A model generated the notes under the pieces. That model was not told where the DNA came from, did not search any database, and saw only the letters and a program-made list of their open reading frames with translations. Position numbers and translations under genes: made by a program. From contig NZ_CP035758.1 in NCBI RefSeq assembly GCF_004208415.1, positions 8,680,001 to 8,744,000 on the forward strand: DNA of 64,000 bases. The letters are read 5' to 3'. The DNA is from Ktedonosporobacter rubrisoli. GTDB lineage: Bacteria; Chloroflexota; Ktedonobacteria; Ktedonobacterales; Ktedonobacteraceae. This document shows, piece by piece, positions 25,531 through 34,045 of this stretch. Position 1 is the first letter of the stretch. Every line of letters begins with the position of its first letter.

Positions 25531-26793
25531 GTGAAGAGATGGATTCTATCAGTTTGTCTTCTATGCTTGTGCGCCTCTCCGTTAAGCGCCTGTGGGCAAG
25601 CGGGGCGGCCGGAAGCTGTAACTGTGATCCGTTATGCCCTCTGGAATCAAAACCAGTTGGGGTTTATGCAACGACTGGCGCAGATGTTTGAGCGCCGACA
25701 TCCAGGCCTGAAAATTCAGTTAGAGGTGACGCCGCCTTCACAGTATTTTACCAATCTAGAGACTGGCGTCATAGGAGGCGGAGCTCCTGATATCTTCACC
25801 ATGAATGAGGCTAACTTCCTCAAATATGCCGAGCATCATATCCTATTGCCCTTGAATCGTTTTGTGGGCGAGGCCGGTCCAAACCTGGCTGACTTTATGG
25901 ATGTGGCGTTATCTCCCTTTGTGATAGATGGCAGACTCTACGCCTTGCCAAAAGACGCGGCTACGGTTGGACTGTGGTATAACAAGCAACTTTTTCGGCA
26001 GGCCCACTTAGCGTTTCCCGATGCTTCCTGGGATTGGGCCAGGCTGCGTGAAGCAGCGCGGCGCTTAACAGATCCCCGGCGCGGTATTTATGGTATAGCG
26101 GCGCCAGTGGCTGATCAAACAGGCTTCTATAATACGATTCTGCAGAGCGGCGGCACAATCCTTTCAGCTGATAGAAGAAGCTCGGGCTTTGCTACAGCTT
26201 CGGCCAGGGCCGGCCTGCAGTTCTGGCTAGACTTACTCAAGGATCGCTCCTCGCCCACGCTTGAGCAGATGTCAGATACAGCGCCTTTGAGCTTGTTTGA
26301 AGCTGGCAGGCTCGCCATGCTCTATGAGGGCTCGTGGCGGGCCGCGGATTTCTCGGCCAATGCTTATACCAGACAGCATATGGATGTGACCGTGTTGCCG
26401 CACGGAAAAACGCGGGCCGTAGTTGTCAGCGCGACGGCTATGGCGATTAATGCCGCCACGCGCTATCCTCAGCTGGCCTGGGAGTTTATCAAGTTTGTGG
26501 ATGCCCAACAGGCAGCGCAGATTTCCCGGCAAACAGATCTCTTCCTCCCGGTGCATAAGCATTTGTTGACCAGGTGGGTGAAAGCTAATCAGCAGTTTCA
26601 CCTGCAAGCGTTCGTAGACGAGTTGCCCAATGCGGCCCCTTATCCCTTCTCCAGAAATACGGCTGCCTGGCTCGATCTGCAAAACAGTATCCTCAGCAAC
26701 GTTTGGGCGAACCGCATAAGCCTGAGCGTCGGAACTTTACAGCTTGCTGAGCAAATGAACCAGATACTTCAGGAGGAACGGCAGATCAGCTAG
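25531..26793 (+). CDS. Sugar ABC transporter substrate-binding lipoprotein
   Basis: A 420-aa family 1 extracellular solute-binding protein. The signal peptide ends in the lipobox L-S-A-C (Cys at about residue 21), so the protein is lipid-anchored outside the membrane. The two-lobe fold is seen from the blocks NQLGFMQRLAQMFERRHPGL, APDIFTMNEANFLKYA, KDAATVGLWYNKQLF and PQLAWEFIKFVDAQQAAQ. The start is read as GTG at 25531 because GGAGGTGG lies just before it. Two permease genes follow in the usual order; the operon has no ATPase, so a shared MsmK/UgpC-type ATPase elsewhere is expected. Confidence 0.9.
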   Translation: MKRWILSVCLLCLCASPLSACGQAGRPEAVTVIRYALWNQNQLGFMQRLAQMFERRHPGLKIQLEVTPPSQYFTNLETGVIGGGAPDIFTMNEANFLKYAEHHILLPLNRFVGEAGPNLADFMDVALSPFVIDGRLYALPKDAATVGLWYNKQLFRQAHLAFPDASWDWARLREAARRLTDPRRGIYGIAAPVADQTGFYNTILQSGGTILSADRRSSGFATASARAGLQFWLDLLKDRSSPTLEQMSDTAPLSLFEAGRLAMLYEGSWRAADFSANAYTRQHMDVTVLPHGKTRAVVVSATAMAINAATRYPQLAWEFIKFVDAQQAAQISRQTDLFLPVHKHLLTRWVKANQQFHLQAFVDELPNAAPYPFSRNTAAWLDLQNSILSNVWANRISLSVGTLQLAEQMNQILQEERQIS

Positions 26794-26865
26794 AAGCTCT
26801 GGCGTGCTCAAGGTGGAATTGGTCAAGGTACAGAAGTTGGAGGGATGAATGGAGGTTTTGTGACG

Positions 26866-27819
26866 ATGATAGCAGATGTTGAACCGAAAAAGCCAAGCGA
26901 ACAGGTGCCAGAGAAGAGGAGAGCGCGCATCTACCGGGACAGGCTTGCGCACAAAGAGGCCCTCTGGGGTTATCTCTTGATCGCTCCACTGATGCTCGGG
27001 CTGGGCATATTTTATCTCTGGCCAGTAGTGCAGAACTTCTATTTTAGCTTTACGCTCTGGGGCGCCTTTGGAACCTACCGCTGGATAGGAGGCTATAATT
27101 ATCTCAAGCTGTTGCACGATCCCGAGCTCTGGCAGGCCGTGGGCAATACGCTCCTCTTTGCCCTGGTCATCGTCCCATTGGGCATCGCCAGCGCCATCTG
27201 TATTGCCGTCTTGCTCAATCGCAAGCTGCGCGGCGTTGCGCTCTACCGCCTGCTTTACTTTCTCCCCGTCGTTACTATGTCGGCGGCAGTTGCCTTAACC
27301 TGGAACTGGCTCTACAACGGCGATTATGGGCTTATCAATACCATGCTGGGCTCTGTAGGGATCAGAGGGCCGCGCTGGCTGGCCGACCCTGATCTGGCGC
27401 TGTTCTCGATCATGGCCGTAGCGATCTGGAGCTCAATTGGGCACAAGATCATCATCTTTCTTGCCGGCTTGCAGAGCATTCCCCGAACCTTTTACGAAGC
27501 GGCAGCCCTCGACGGCGCTGGCGTGGTGCGTACCTTTTTCAGCGTGACCCTGCCACTGCTGAGCCCGAGCATCTTTTTTGCCACGGTTATCGGCTTGATC
27601 CATGCCCTGCAAATCTTTGACTTGATCTTCTTGATGGCAGGCTCCAATGTGCTCTTAAGCGAGGCCACGCAGACTGTGGTGTATCGCTTTTATAAGGTTA
27701 CGTTTATCCTTGGCGAGAAAGGTTATGGAGCGGCGATTACCATCGTCCTCTTTCTGCTCATCTTGAGCATAACCGCGCTGCAGATGTGGCTACAGAAGGG
27801 TTGGGTGCATTATGAGTAA
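26866..27819 (+). CDS. Sugar ABC transporter permease, MalF type
   Basis: A 317-aa inner-membrane permease with six helices. ALWGYLLIAPLMLGLGIFYL is the first helix, and YEAAALDGAGVVRTFFSVTLPLL is the EAA loop that docks the ATPase. Start is uncertain: ATG at 26845 directly abuts GGAGGG, and ATG at 26866 has GGAGG ten bases upstream; the latter is used here. It follows the binding protein after a 72-base gap and overlaps the next permease. Confidence 0.9.
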   Translation: MIADVEPKKPSEQVPEKRRARIYRDRLAHKEALWGYLLIAPLMLGLGIFYLWPVVQNFYFSFTLWGAFGTYRWIGGYNYLKLLHDPELWQAVGNTLLFALVIVPLGIASAICIAVLLNRKLRGVALYRLLYFLPVVTMSAAVALTWNWLYNGDYGLINTMLGSVGIRGPRWLADPDLALFSIMAVAIWSSIGHKIIIFLAGLQSIPRTFYEAAALDGAGVVRTFFSVTLPLLSPSIFFATVIGLIHALQIFDLIFLMAGSNVLLSEATQTVVYRFYKVTFILGEKGYGAAITIVLFLLILSITALQMWLQKGWVHYE

Positions 27820-28666
27820 AGGGAACCGTATAAAGTCTGTCAAAAAAAACAAGTGGGCTGCGCATTGTTCGCTGCATGTAGTTCTGATTGCAGGGGCTAT
27901 CTGCTTTGTGCTGCCCTTTGCCTGGATGGTTCTGACTTCGCTCAAGTCTTTGCCTGAGACGACGCAGGTACCGCCTCCCATTTTCCCTGCTGTGCTCAGA
28001 TGGGAGAACTATCGCGAGCTCTTTACGAAGCTCCCTTTTTTGCTCTACTATCGCAATACGCTTGTCATGACTCTTGGACGAATAGGAGGTCAGGCGCTCT
28101 TGTGCTCACTGGCTGCCTATGCCTTTGCTCGCATAAGATTTCCCGGACGCGAGATCCTCTTTCTGCTCATGCTCTCGGGCATGATGATTCCTGGCTATGT
28201 GCTCTTGCTGCCTCAATACTTAATTATGAAGGATCTGCACTGGCTCAACTCCCTGCAAGCCCTGATCGTCCCTGGTCTCTTCAGCGCCTTTGGGACATTT
28301 TTATTGCGCCAGTACTTCTTGACTCTCCCGCGTGAACTGGATGAAGCCGCCAAGATTGATGGGGCCAACCATTTACAAATCCTCTGGCACGTGCTCCTTC
28401 CTTTGAGCAAGCCAGCACTTATTGCTCTGATGATCTTTACCGCGCTTTCTTCATGGAATGATCTTATCTGGCCTCTTATCGTGAACAACGCTCCCCAAAT
28501 GCTCACGCTTTCAGTAGGCCTGGCGGCTTTGCGTGGAGAGTTCTCAACAGATTTTCCCCTCCTCATGGCCGGGGCAGTTCTGGCGAGCTGGCCTATGATC
28601 TTGCTCTTTATAGTTTTGCAGCGCTATTTTATCGCGGGAATTGCCTTTACCGGCACAAAAGCTTGA
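27812..28666 (+). CDS. Sugar ABC transporter permease, MalG type
   Basis: A 284-aa permease. CFVLPFAWMVLTSLK is the first helix and the EAA loop reads DEAAKIDGANHLQILWHVLLPLSKP. It overlaps the MalF-type gene by eight bases, so the two are translationally coupled and form the membrane pore as a heterodimer. The gene ends 46 bases before the convergent SDR gene, with no clear terminator. Confidence 0.92.
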   Translation: MSKGNRIKSVKKNKWAAHCSLHVVLIAGAICFVLPFAWMVLTSLKSLPETTQVPPPIFPAVLRWENYRELFTKLPFLLYYRNTLVMTLGRIGGQALLCSLAAYAFARIRFPGREILFLLMLSGMMIPGYVLLLPQYLIMKDLHWLNSLQALIVPGLFSAFGTFLLRQYFLTLPRELDEAAKIDGANHLQILWHVLLPLSKPALIALMIFTALSSWNDLIWPLIVNNAPQMLTLSVGLAALRGEFSTDFPLLMAGAVLASWPMILLFIVLQRYFIAGIAFTGTKA

Positions 28667-28712
28667 GGAGAGGAGAGAAAAAGCAAGCTCGGCTCCGCTT
28701 AAGCTTCACCTT

Positions 28713-29465
28713 CTACTGTGCCGAGAAGCCTCCATCGATCATGAGTATCGTTCCCGTGACATTGGAGGCCCTATCTGAACAGAGCCAGAGAACGGCGTTG
28801 GCAATCTCTTCCGCTTGCCCGATACGTCCCAGCGGGTGGGCAGCTCTGAACTCTTCCATCTTCATGGGATCGGTATCCGCGACCATAGGCGTTTCAATCG
28901 CGCCAGGGCCAACAGCATTGATACGGATGCCTGATCGGGCATAGTCAAGCGCGGCGGCCCGCGTGAGACCAAGAATTGCATGCTTACTGGCCGTATAGAT
29001 TGCCATCCCGGCAGTACCAGCGACGCCAAGCGTCGAGGAGACATTTACAATAGCTCCTTTGCCCTGTTTAAGCATATGGGAAATCTCGTGCTTCATGCAT
29101 AGCCAGATCCCTTTGGCATTGATGCCCATCACATGATCATAGAGCTCCTCTGTCTGCTCTGCCAGAAGGTAGGCCGGTTGGGTGACGCCAGCGTTATTGA
29201 AGGCATAGTCAAGGCTGCCATAGGCGGCAAGCGCTTTTTCTACTATGGCTCTGACCTCACTCTCCCTGGTGATATCCGCCTGAATAAAGAGGGCCTGGCC
29301 TCCCTCATCTCTTATCTGGCGAGTAGTTTCCTCACCTTCGCTTACGCGCTGATCGACAAGAATTACTGAGGCCCCTTCTCGGGCAAAAGCCTGGGCCGTG
29401 GCCTTTCCGATGCCACGAGCTGCACCCGTTACAAGAGCCACCTTACCGGCAAGATATAAATCCAT
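28713..29465 (-). CDS. Short-chain dehydrogenase/reductase
   Basis: A 250-aa classical SDR using NAD(P). The cofactor motif is TGAARGIGKATA, then NNAGVTQPAY, the catalytic Ser in VNVSSTLGV, and Tyr/Lys in YTASKHAILG. It ends MIDGGFSAQ, the typical C-terminal strand of the glucose/3-ketoacyl reductase group. Acidic residue after the second strand (VILVDQR) suggests NAD rather than NADP. It converges on the sugar importer, so sugar or polyol oxidation is possible but not shown. Confidence 0.92.
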   Translation of the reverse strand: MDLYLAGKVALVTGAARGIGKATAQAFAREGASVILVDQRVSEGEETTRQIRDEGGQALFIQADITRESEVRAIVEKALAAYGSLDYAFNNAGVTQPAYLLAEQTEELYDHVMGINAKGIWLCMKHEISHMLKQGKGAIVNVSSTLGVAGTAGMAIYTASKHAILGLTRAAALDYARSGIRINAVGPGAIETPMVADTDPMKMEEFRAAHPLGRIGQAEEIANAVLWLCSDRASNVTGTILMIDGGFSAQ

Positions 29466-29542
29466 GTGTTAACCCCTTATTTGCTCCTTTATCCATTGTG
29501 TTGTTACTCACGTTTCTATGATATAGGGAAAGTGAGGGAAGG

Positions 29543-29633
29543 ATCTTTCGTTTTCTTGCGAAAGATGTCGAAAAAAGGGGAACATTGAGCAGCGTCTCGG
29601 ACAGAAGCCTGTCCCTGGAGGCGCTGCCTTTTT
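29543..29633 (+). ncRNA. Candidate small RNA or orphan terminator (plus strand)
   Basis: Two hairpins in tandem: an 8-bp stem (29543-29550 with 29559-29566) and a strong GC-rich stem (29589-29604 with 29609-29627, with one internal bulge) followed by five T residues (29629-29633). The second is a textbook intrinsic terminator on the plus strand. No plus-strand gene lies closer than the importer operon ending at 28666, and the genes on either side are on the minus strand. A short RNA starting near 29500 is one explanation; ending read-through antisense to the SDR is another. Confidence 0.4.
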
Positions 29634-29641
29634 CGCAATGG

Positions 29642-30553
29642 TCAGGCCTGGCGCGGGGCTGAAGCCTGGTTGGGATTTACTTGTGTGCGCATCAGCCAGA
29701 CATAGCTATCTTCCAGGCCAGGCTCTAGCGGTTCCATAGCCAGCATATTAGCCCGAGCAGGTGGTTCGCCTACGATGCGATATTGTACAGCTGTACCCGT
29801 ATGGAGCGTGGAAACAATGGTGAAGGCGCCCTCTGGTCGCGCGCCATTGGTGGTAATAAGCCAGGTCTTGCCTCGTGTTTGCTGCACCATCTGGGCAAGC
29901 GAACCCTGAAAGGTCACGCGGCCCTCGCGCAAAATTGCCAGTTGCCGGCAGGATTGGGCGATATCCTCGACGATATGTGTCGAGAGTAAAATCGTGCGAT
30001 TGCCGCCCAGATCCGCGAGGAGATTGCGAAAGCGGATGCGCTCTTCGGGATCGAGGCCCGCAGTTGGCTCATCCACTATGAGCAATTGTGGATCATTAAG
30101 CAAGGCCTGCGCAATCCCCACGCGGCGTTTCATGCCGCCTGAGAAAGTCTTTAATTTGCGCCGGGCTACAGTGCTCAGCGAGACCAGTTCGAGCAGCTCC
30201 TCGACGCGAGCCTTGCGTGCCCGGTGCCCATCAAGGCCCTTGAGAATGGCGATATAATCGAGAAATTCGCGGGCCGAGAGATCTGGATACATCCCCAGAT
30301 CCTGGGGCAGATAGCCCAGGATGCGCTTAATTTGCTGGCGACCATGCTCGGTTGTGCCGTCGTAAGGGCCAACGCGAATGATCCCGCTAGTTGGGTGCAA
30401 GATGCCGGCCAGAATGCGGATAAGCGTCGTCTTGCCAGCTCCGTTGGGGCCCAGCAAGCCAAACATACCCGTAGGAATCGTTAGCTCCAGGCCTTTGAGC
30501 GCCTGCACACCACCACGATAAACTTTTGTCAGATCCTTAAGCAAGATTTCCAT
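29642..30553 (-). CDS. ABC transporter ATP-binding protein
   Basis: A 303-aa ATPase. Walker A is GPNGAGKTT at about residues 35-43, the Q-loop is GYLPQDLGMYPDLS, the signature FSGGMKRRVGIAQAL, Walker B LLIVDEPTAGLD, and the H-loop STHIVED. About 80 extra residues follow the core, ending in EDSYVWLM, as in exporters of the ABC-2 type (CcmA/YhaQ-like). It is the last gene of the minus-strand operon with two permeases, a HEAT/membrane protein and an ECF sigma, 37 bases after the preceding permease. GAAGGGA precedes the ATG. Confidence 0.93.
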   Translation of the reverse strand: MEILLKDLTKVYRGGVQALKGLELTIPTGMFGLLGPNGAGKTTLIRILAGILHPTSGIIRVGPYDGTTEHGRQQIKRILGYLPQDLGMYPDLSAREFLDYIAILKGLDGHRARKARVEELLELVSLSTVARRKLKTFSGGMKRRVGIAQALLNDPQLLIVDEPTAGLDPEERIRFRNLLADLGGNRTILLSTHIVEDIAQSCRQLAILREGRVTFQGSLAQMVQQTRGKTWLITTNGARPEGAFTIVSTLHTGTAVQYRIVGEPPARANMLAMEPLEPGLEDSYVWLMRTQVNPNQASAPRQA

Positions 30554-30590
30554 AATTGTATCCCTTCACATAAACCGTATCTCTCATATC

Positions 30591-31380
30591 CTACTGACGA
30601 GCCTGCTGCCAGCGCAGCGCGCCCCAGAGCGTCAATAACACAAGGATAGCGATGCAGAGGAGCAAGCCCAGGCTCGCAATAGCCTCAAACGTTGAGGTGT
30701 GGCCAAGAAGATCTATATCGGTTCCGAAAAAGCCGCCCGCAATGCGCACTCCCGATGGCGTTAGAATGCTGCGGCTAAGCGTGGGTAGGATTTGCTGCTT
30801 GAGAAACAGATTGCCCCATAGCCAGTAGCCGGTGAACAGAAATTGATAGACCGGCAGCGGCATGATAATTGGGCAGGCCAGCGAAAACGCAGCAACAAAC
30901 AAGAGGCCGGGTAGCGCAATAAGGCAGAATGTAAAGAGGAAGAGCGGAATAACCAGCAAATTGTGGGAGTAGAAGAGAATATAGCCCTGAAAAAAGGCAT
31001 AGACGAGCAGCATAGGAAGCGTTGAAGCCGCTAAAGCCCCAGGTATTTGCCCAGGAGCCGAGCATGTAGCGGACAGCCAAGCGAAGAGAGCAATTCACTT
31101 GTTTTGAGCTGCCGGTCCCGCACCAGGCGATCAGCGAGCAGGCATCCAACGCAGAGCGGTAAAAGTAATTGTCCAGTAGAGACATTGCTGGCTACAACAT
31201 AAAGCAAGGGATAGCTTGCCACAGCCTTGGCAGTATCTGCGGCGATTTGTGAGAGCCCTTCGCCAGTGATAAAGATGCTGTAGAGCATCATCAGCGCAAA
31301 GAAGATCCATAAGCCGGGACGGCGAATTTGCATGCGAAACTCATAACAAAAGACCCCCTGAAGGCTTGGAAATGGCTCAT
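30591..31380 (-). pseudogene. ABC-2 type permease, interrupted by two frameshifts
   Basis: A membrane permease of about 263 aa can be read if one base is restored at each of two C-runs on the plus strand, 31354-31358 and 31037-31040. The start is then the ATG at 31380, in an ATGA overlap with the stop of the upstream permease. The three pieces join as MSHFQAFRG, then VFCYEFRMQIRRPGLWIFF (the typical first cytoplasmic helix of such permeases), then LGKYLG, then ALAASTLPMLLVYAFF. Six or so membrane helices are seen. As given, translation from 31380 stops early, and no piece alone makes a full permease. It could be a true pseudogene, homopolymer sequencing error, or slippage-controlled expression. 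Confidence 0.75.
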
Positions 31381-32123
31381 GCTATGGTAGCTCCTTTCAG
31401 TAAGCGCTCAGTATTGTGAAAAAGAAACCAGCTGGCAAGGAATAAGATGAGCGCTATTGCGAGCTGCTCAAGATGTGGTAGCAGCCAGAACTCATTGAAG
31501 TACCAGGCTGGGATAGAGATTGCGTCCCCCTGGTAGATCCACATAACTGTGGGGAAGGTGTAGAAAGCCCGCAGCCAGCTAAGGTCATGAAAAGGTCCCC
31601 AGTAGAGCAACTCGCTGATCCAGAGAGCTGCTAGTACGCTGCCGCTAACGATGTCGCTTCTGACTACGAGCGTAATACATGTGCTCAGAGCGACGAACCA
31701 GAGCAGAGGGACCAACCAGATCAGCTGAGCCAGAAGCCACTGAGCCAGCAGCGGCCAGGAGAGCAAGTAACGTGGTAAGAACCAGAAATGCAGCGTGGCC
31801 ATAATGCTGATGACAAGACAACAGAAACAGGCATACGAGAAAATGATCAGTAGTAAGCGCTGCAGGCTTATTGCGCGGTAGTCATGCCTGAGCGTTAATA
31901 ATAGCTCCAGTGCTGGCTCGCGAACAATCATACTACCTGCCATAATGCCGGCAGATAGGGGCAGAAAGACCTCAGCGAAACCCAGAAAACTACGGCCAAC
32001 GTTTTCCCTCATCTGCAGTTGTAGTAAGGCAAAAAGCGAGCAGGCAATTATCAAGAGTAAAGGCGCCAGGAGCAGAGCCTTCCAGTGTAGCTTCCATTCG
32101 TAGTAGATGCGTGCAAAGAACAT
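31377..32123 (-). CDS. ABC-2 type permease-like membrane protein
   Basis: A 248-aa protein with six to seven hydrophobic helices, beginning MFFARIYYEWKLHWKALL, an amphipathic N-terminus typical of ABC-2 permeases. VREPALELLLTLRHDYRAIS after the second helix resembles the cytoplasmic coupling region. ATG at 32123 is preferred over 32198 because GGAGGAAAT lies directly before it. It is the intact member of the permease pair in this operon, 22 bases after the HEAT/membrane gene and overlapping the next permease by four bases. Confidence 0.8.
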   Translation of the reverse strand: MFFARIYYEWKLHWKALLLAPLLLIIACSLFALLQLQMRENVGRSFLGFAEVFLPLSAGIMAGSMIVREPALELLLTLRHDYRAISLQRLLLIIFSYACFCCLVISIMATLHFWFLPRYLLSWPLLAQWLLAQLIWLVPLLWFVALSTCITLVVRSDIVSGSVLAALWISELLYWGPFHDLSWLRAFYTFPTVMWIYQGDAISIPAWYFNEFWLLPHLEQLAIALILFLASWFLFHNTERLLKGATIA

Positions 32124-32145
32124 ATTTCCTCCATAAAGACTTAGT

Positions 32146-33254
32146 TTATAGTATGCTGGCCACGGTACGGGCCTGCCTGGGTAGATAAAGAAATACAAAG
32201 CTTAAACAGATGCCGGCCAGAATCAGTAGGAGCAGTGGAGAGGCATTGAGAAGCAGCCAACCTCCGTTAGGCAGGCGCAACAAGGGCAAACAACTGATCA
32301 ATAAGCAGGCCAGCCAGGATTTGAGCACAAGCGCAAGGGCCAGGGCCAATGCTGCGATAAAGCATAGGGGCCTAATAATGGCAGGAGCCAGAGCAGAAGG
32401 ATATTTTCCAATCCACTCCCCCAGTAAAGAGCAAGCGCCAGGCGCATGCCCAGCGAGAGACAAAGTTGGGGACCGATGACCAGCAATAGCCGGCAGAGCA
32501 GAATGAAGCGCAGCGAGGTCGGCGTTGTTAGCATAATTTCCAGGCCTTGGTCTTTTTTTATATCGGTAGTAAAGATAGTGCTTATGGCCGTAAAGAGCAG
32601 AGAGAACCAGGTAAGGCTATTGAGCATGGCACTTACATCTATGTGCAGCAGATAGAGAGCCAATCCATAGCCCACAAGTAGGCCGAGCAGGCTTAGCAAG
32701 AGATGCTGTCGCAGGAGCACAATTTGGCGTGAGAAGATTTGCCAGCCCAGGCTCTTTAGCGATATCCAGGTGGAAAACCTGGCACTTGCGAGCCGCCATA
32801 GTGGCGGAGCGCTCTCCTGTCCTGAAGCAAGCTGAGCGCTGGTGGGCAAGGGAACCTGCCTTTGCGCTAGAACCTGCGCGGCCACTTGGCGCACCTCCCA
32901 GTCGGGATCTTGCATGGCGCTGAGCAGATATTCAAGCGGAGCCTGCATAGTGAGATGTCCCAGCGCATAGACGGCCGCAGCGCGTACCGCTGGATGTTCA
33001 TCGCGCAGGGCCGTGCTCAGGATCTCAAGCGGCACTTGCTCATCAAGCCCTGCCAGAGCATGAAGCGCACCAACGCGCACCTCCCAGCGTCGATCCTGAA
33101 GCCCACTTGCTACCTCATTGGCTGATTGGGCCTGCGTAGCTTGCTGTAACTGCTCGACACGCCTCATGATCTGAGTAGCCAGCTCTGGCGGCGCCTGATA
33201 GGCGGCTGGGAGCTGCCCTACACCCTTTTGTCTCTGGTCTTGTGGGGATGCCAT
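32146..33254 (-). pseudogene. HEAT-repeat/ABC permease-like fusion with one frameshift
   Basis: Restoring one base in the G-run at 32367-32370 gives a protein of about 369 aa. Residues about 20-140 hold three HEAT-type repeats (RRWEVRVGALHALAGL, HPAVRAAAVYALGHL, DWEVRQVAAQVLAQ). A linker and about six membrane helices follow, with the ABC-2-like block TSLRFILLCRLLLVIGPQ. As given, the frame ends at 32298 after the fourth or fifth helix, and a second open frame (32146-32463) carries the rest. The start overlaps the end of the ECF sigma gene by 37 bases, so they are coupled. The HEAT part is predicted cytoplasmic, placed to contact a partner such as the sigma factor. Could still function truncated. 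Confidence 0.7.
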
Positions 33255-33862
33255 GAACTTTTCACCTCCTTTGGTTGCTGGCTGCGCAGCTTCGTGCGTA
33301 ACAGGTTAAGGCCACGAAAAACCGCAGATTTCACAGTGCCCAGCGGTTGCTCCAATAAAGTGGCGATCTCCTGATAAGAGAGCTGTTCTAAATAGTAGCA
33401 AGTGAGCACCACACGGTAGCGCTCCGGCAATTGAGCTATCCCAGCCTCAATCAGCCGTAAGGCCTCCTGCTGCTCCTGCAAATGTTCCTTGTGTTCGAGA
33501 AAAGAGCCGGGCTGGAGCAGATCCTCGTCTTCAATCGCCACGGCCGGGCCATCCTCATCAAGATCCAGGGGCAGCAGATAGAGCTGCGGAACGCGCGCCC
33601 GCTGGCGAAAGACGTTAAGCGTAATTTTGTAGAGCCAGGACCCTAATCTTAGCGCGCGCAGGCGCTCGGGCGTATAGCGAAGCAGCGAGGCATAGGCACG
33701 CGTAAAAGCTTCTTGCACAATATCTTCAGCGTCCTGCGTATTCCCACAAAGGCGCAACGCAAAGGAATAGAGGCGATGCTGGTAGTATTGAACCAGGTGT
33801 GGGAAGCAAGCATAGGTATCGATAGCCAGACCGGCCGCTAGTTCTGCCTCATTGATATCCAT
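33218..33862 (-). CDS. ECF RNA polymerase sigma factor
   Basis: A 214-aa extracytoplasmic-function sigma factor. Region 2 reads LYSFALRLCGNTQDAEDIVQEAFTRAYASLLRY, then LGSWLYKITLNVFRQRAR. Region 4 reads LPERYRVVLTCYYLEQLSYQEIATLLEQPLGTVKSAVFRGLNLLR, a standard helix-turn-helix. The linker is acidic. It is the first gene of the five-gene operon that continues with the HEAT/membrane protein, two permeases and an ATPase. No zinc-finger anti-sigma is present, so the overlapping HEAT protein is the obvious candidate partner. Confidence 0.95.
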   Translation of the reverse strand: MDINEAELAAGLAIDTYACFPHLVQYYQHRLYSFALRLCGNTQDAEDIVQEAFTRAYASLLRYTPERLRALRLGSWLYKITLNVFRQRARVPQLYLLPLDLDEDGPAVAIEDEDLLQPGSFLEHKEHLQEQQEALRLIEAGIAQLPERYRVVLTCYYLEQLSYQEIATLLEQPLGTVKSAVFRGLNLLRTKLRSQQPKEVKSSWHPHKTRDKRV

Positions 33863-33958
33863 AAGACCTCAGACAAACAATAGAATTAAAAATGCTTCTA
33901 TAGCATATAATCCAGAGTTTCGTATGGAGTTGCAGCGCCTTGCGCATAAATTACCATT

Positions 33959-33993
33959 TTTGAGCCTAAAAATGCGAAACCATTCGGCTCAAA
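33959..33993. repeat. Inverted repeat in the sigma upstream region
   Basis: TTTGAGCC (33959-33966) and its complement (33986-33993), 19 bases apart, lie in the AT-rich gap between the divergent ECF sigma gene and the 107-aa gene. It could be an operator or a small hairpin. Confidence 0.4.
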
Positions 33994-34045
33994 TCGTAGT
34001 GAATATAGTATAGGTATCTCTCATTTAGCATGAAAGGAGTGGCCC

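Noticed and set aside
29642..30553. ABC ATPase as the missing energy subunit of the sugar importer at 25531
   Set aside because: Opposite strand, operon with ABC-2 permeases, and lacks the C-terminal regulatory domain of MsmK/UgpC-type ATPases.
31031..31380. Programmed frameshifting in the permease
   Set aside because: The G-runs are short and no stimulating structure or classic slippery heptamer was seen; two such events in one gene would be odd. Not excluded by sequence alone.
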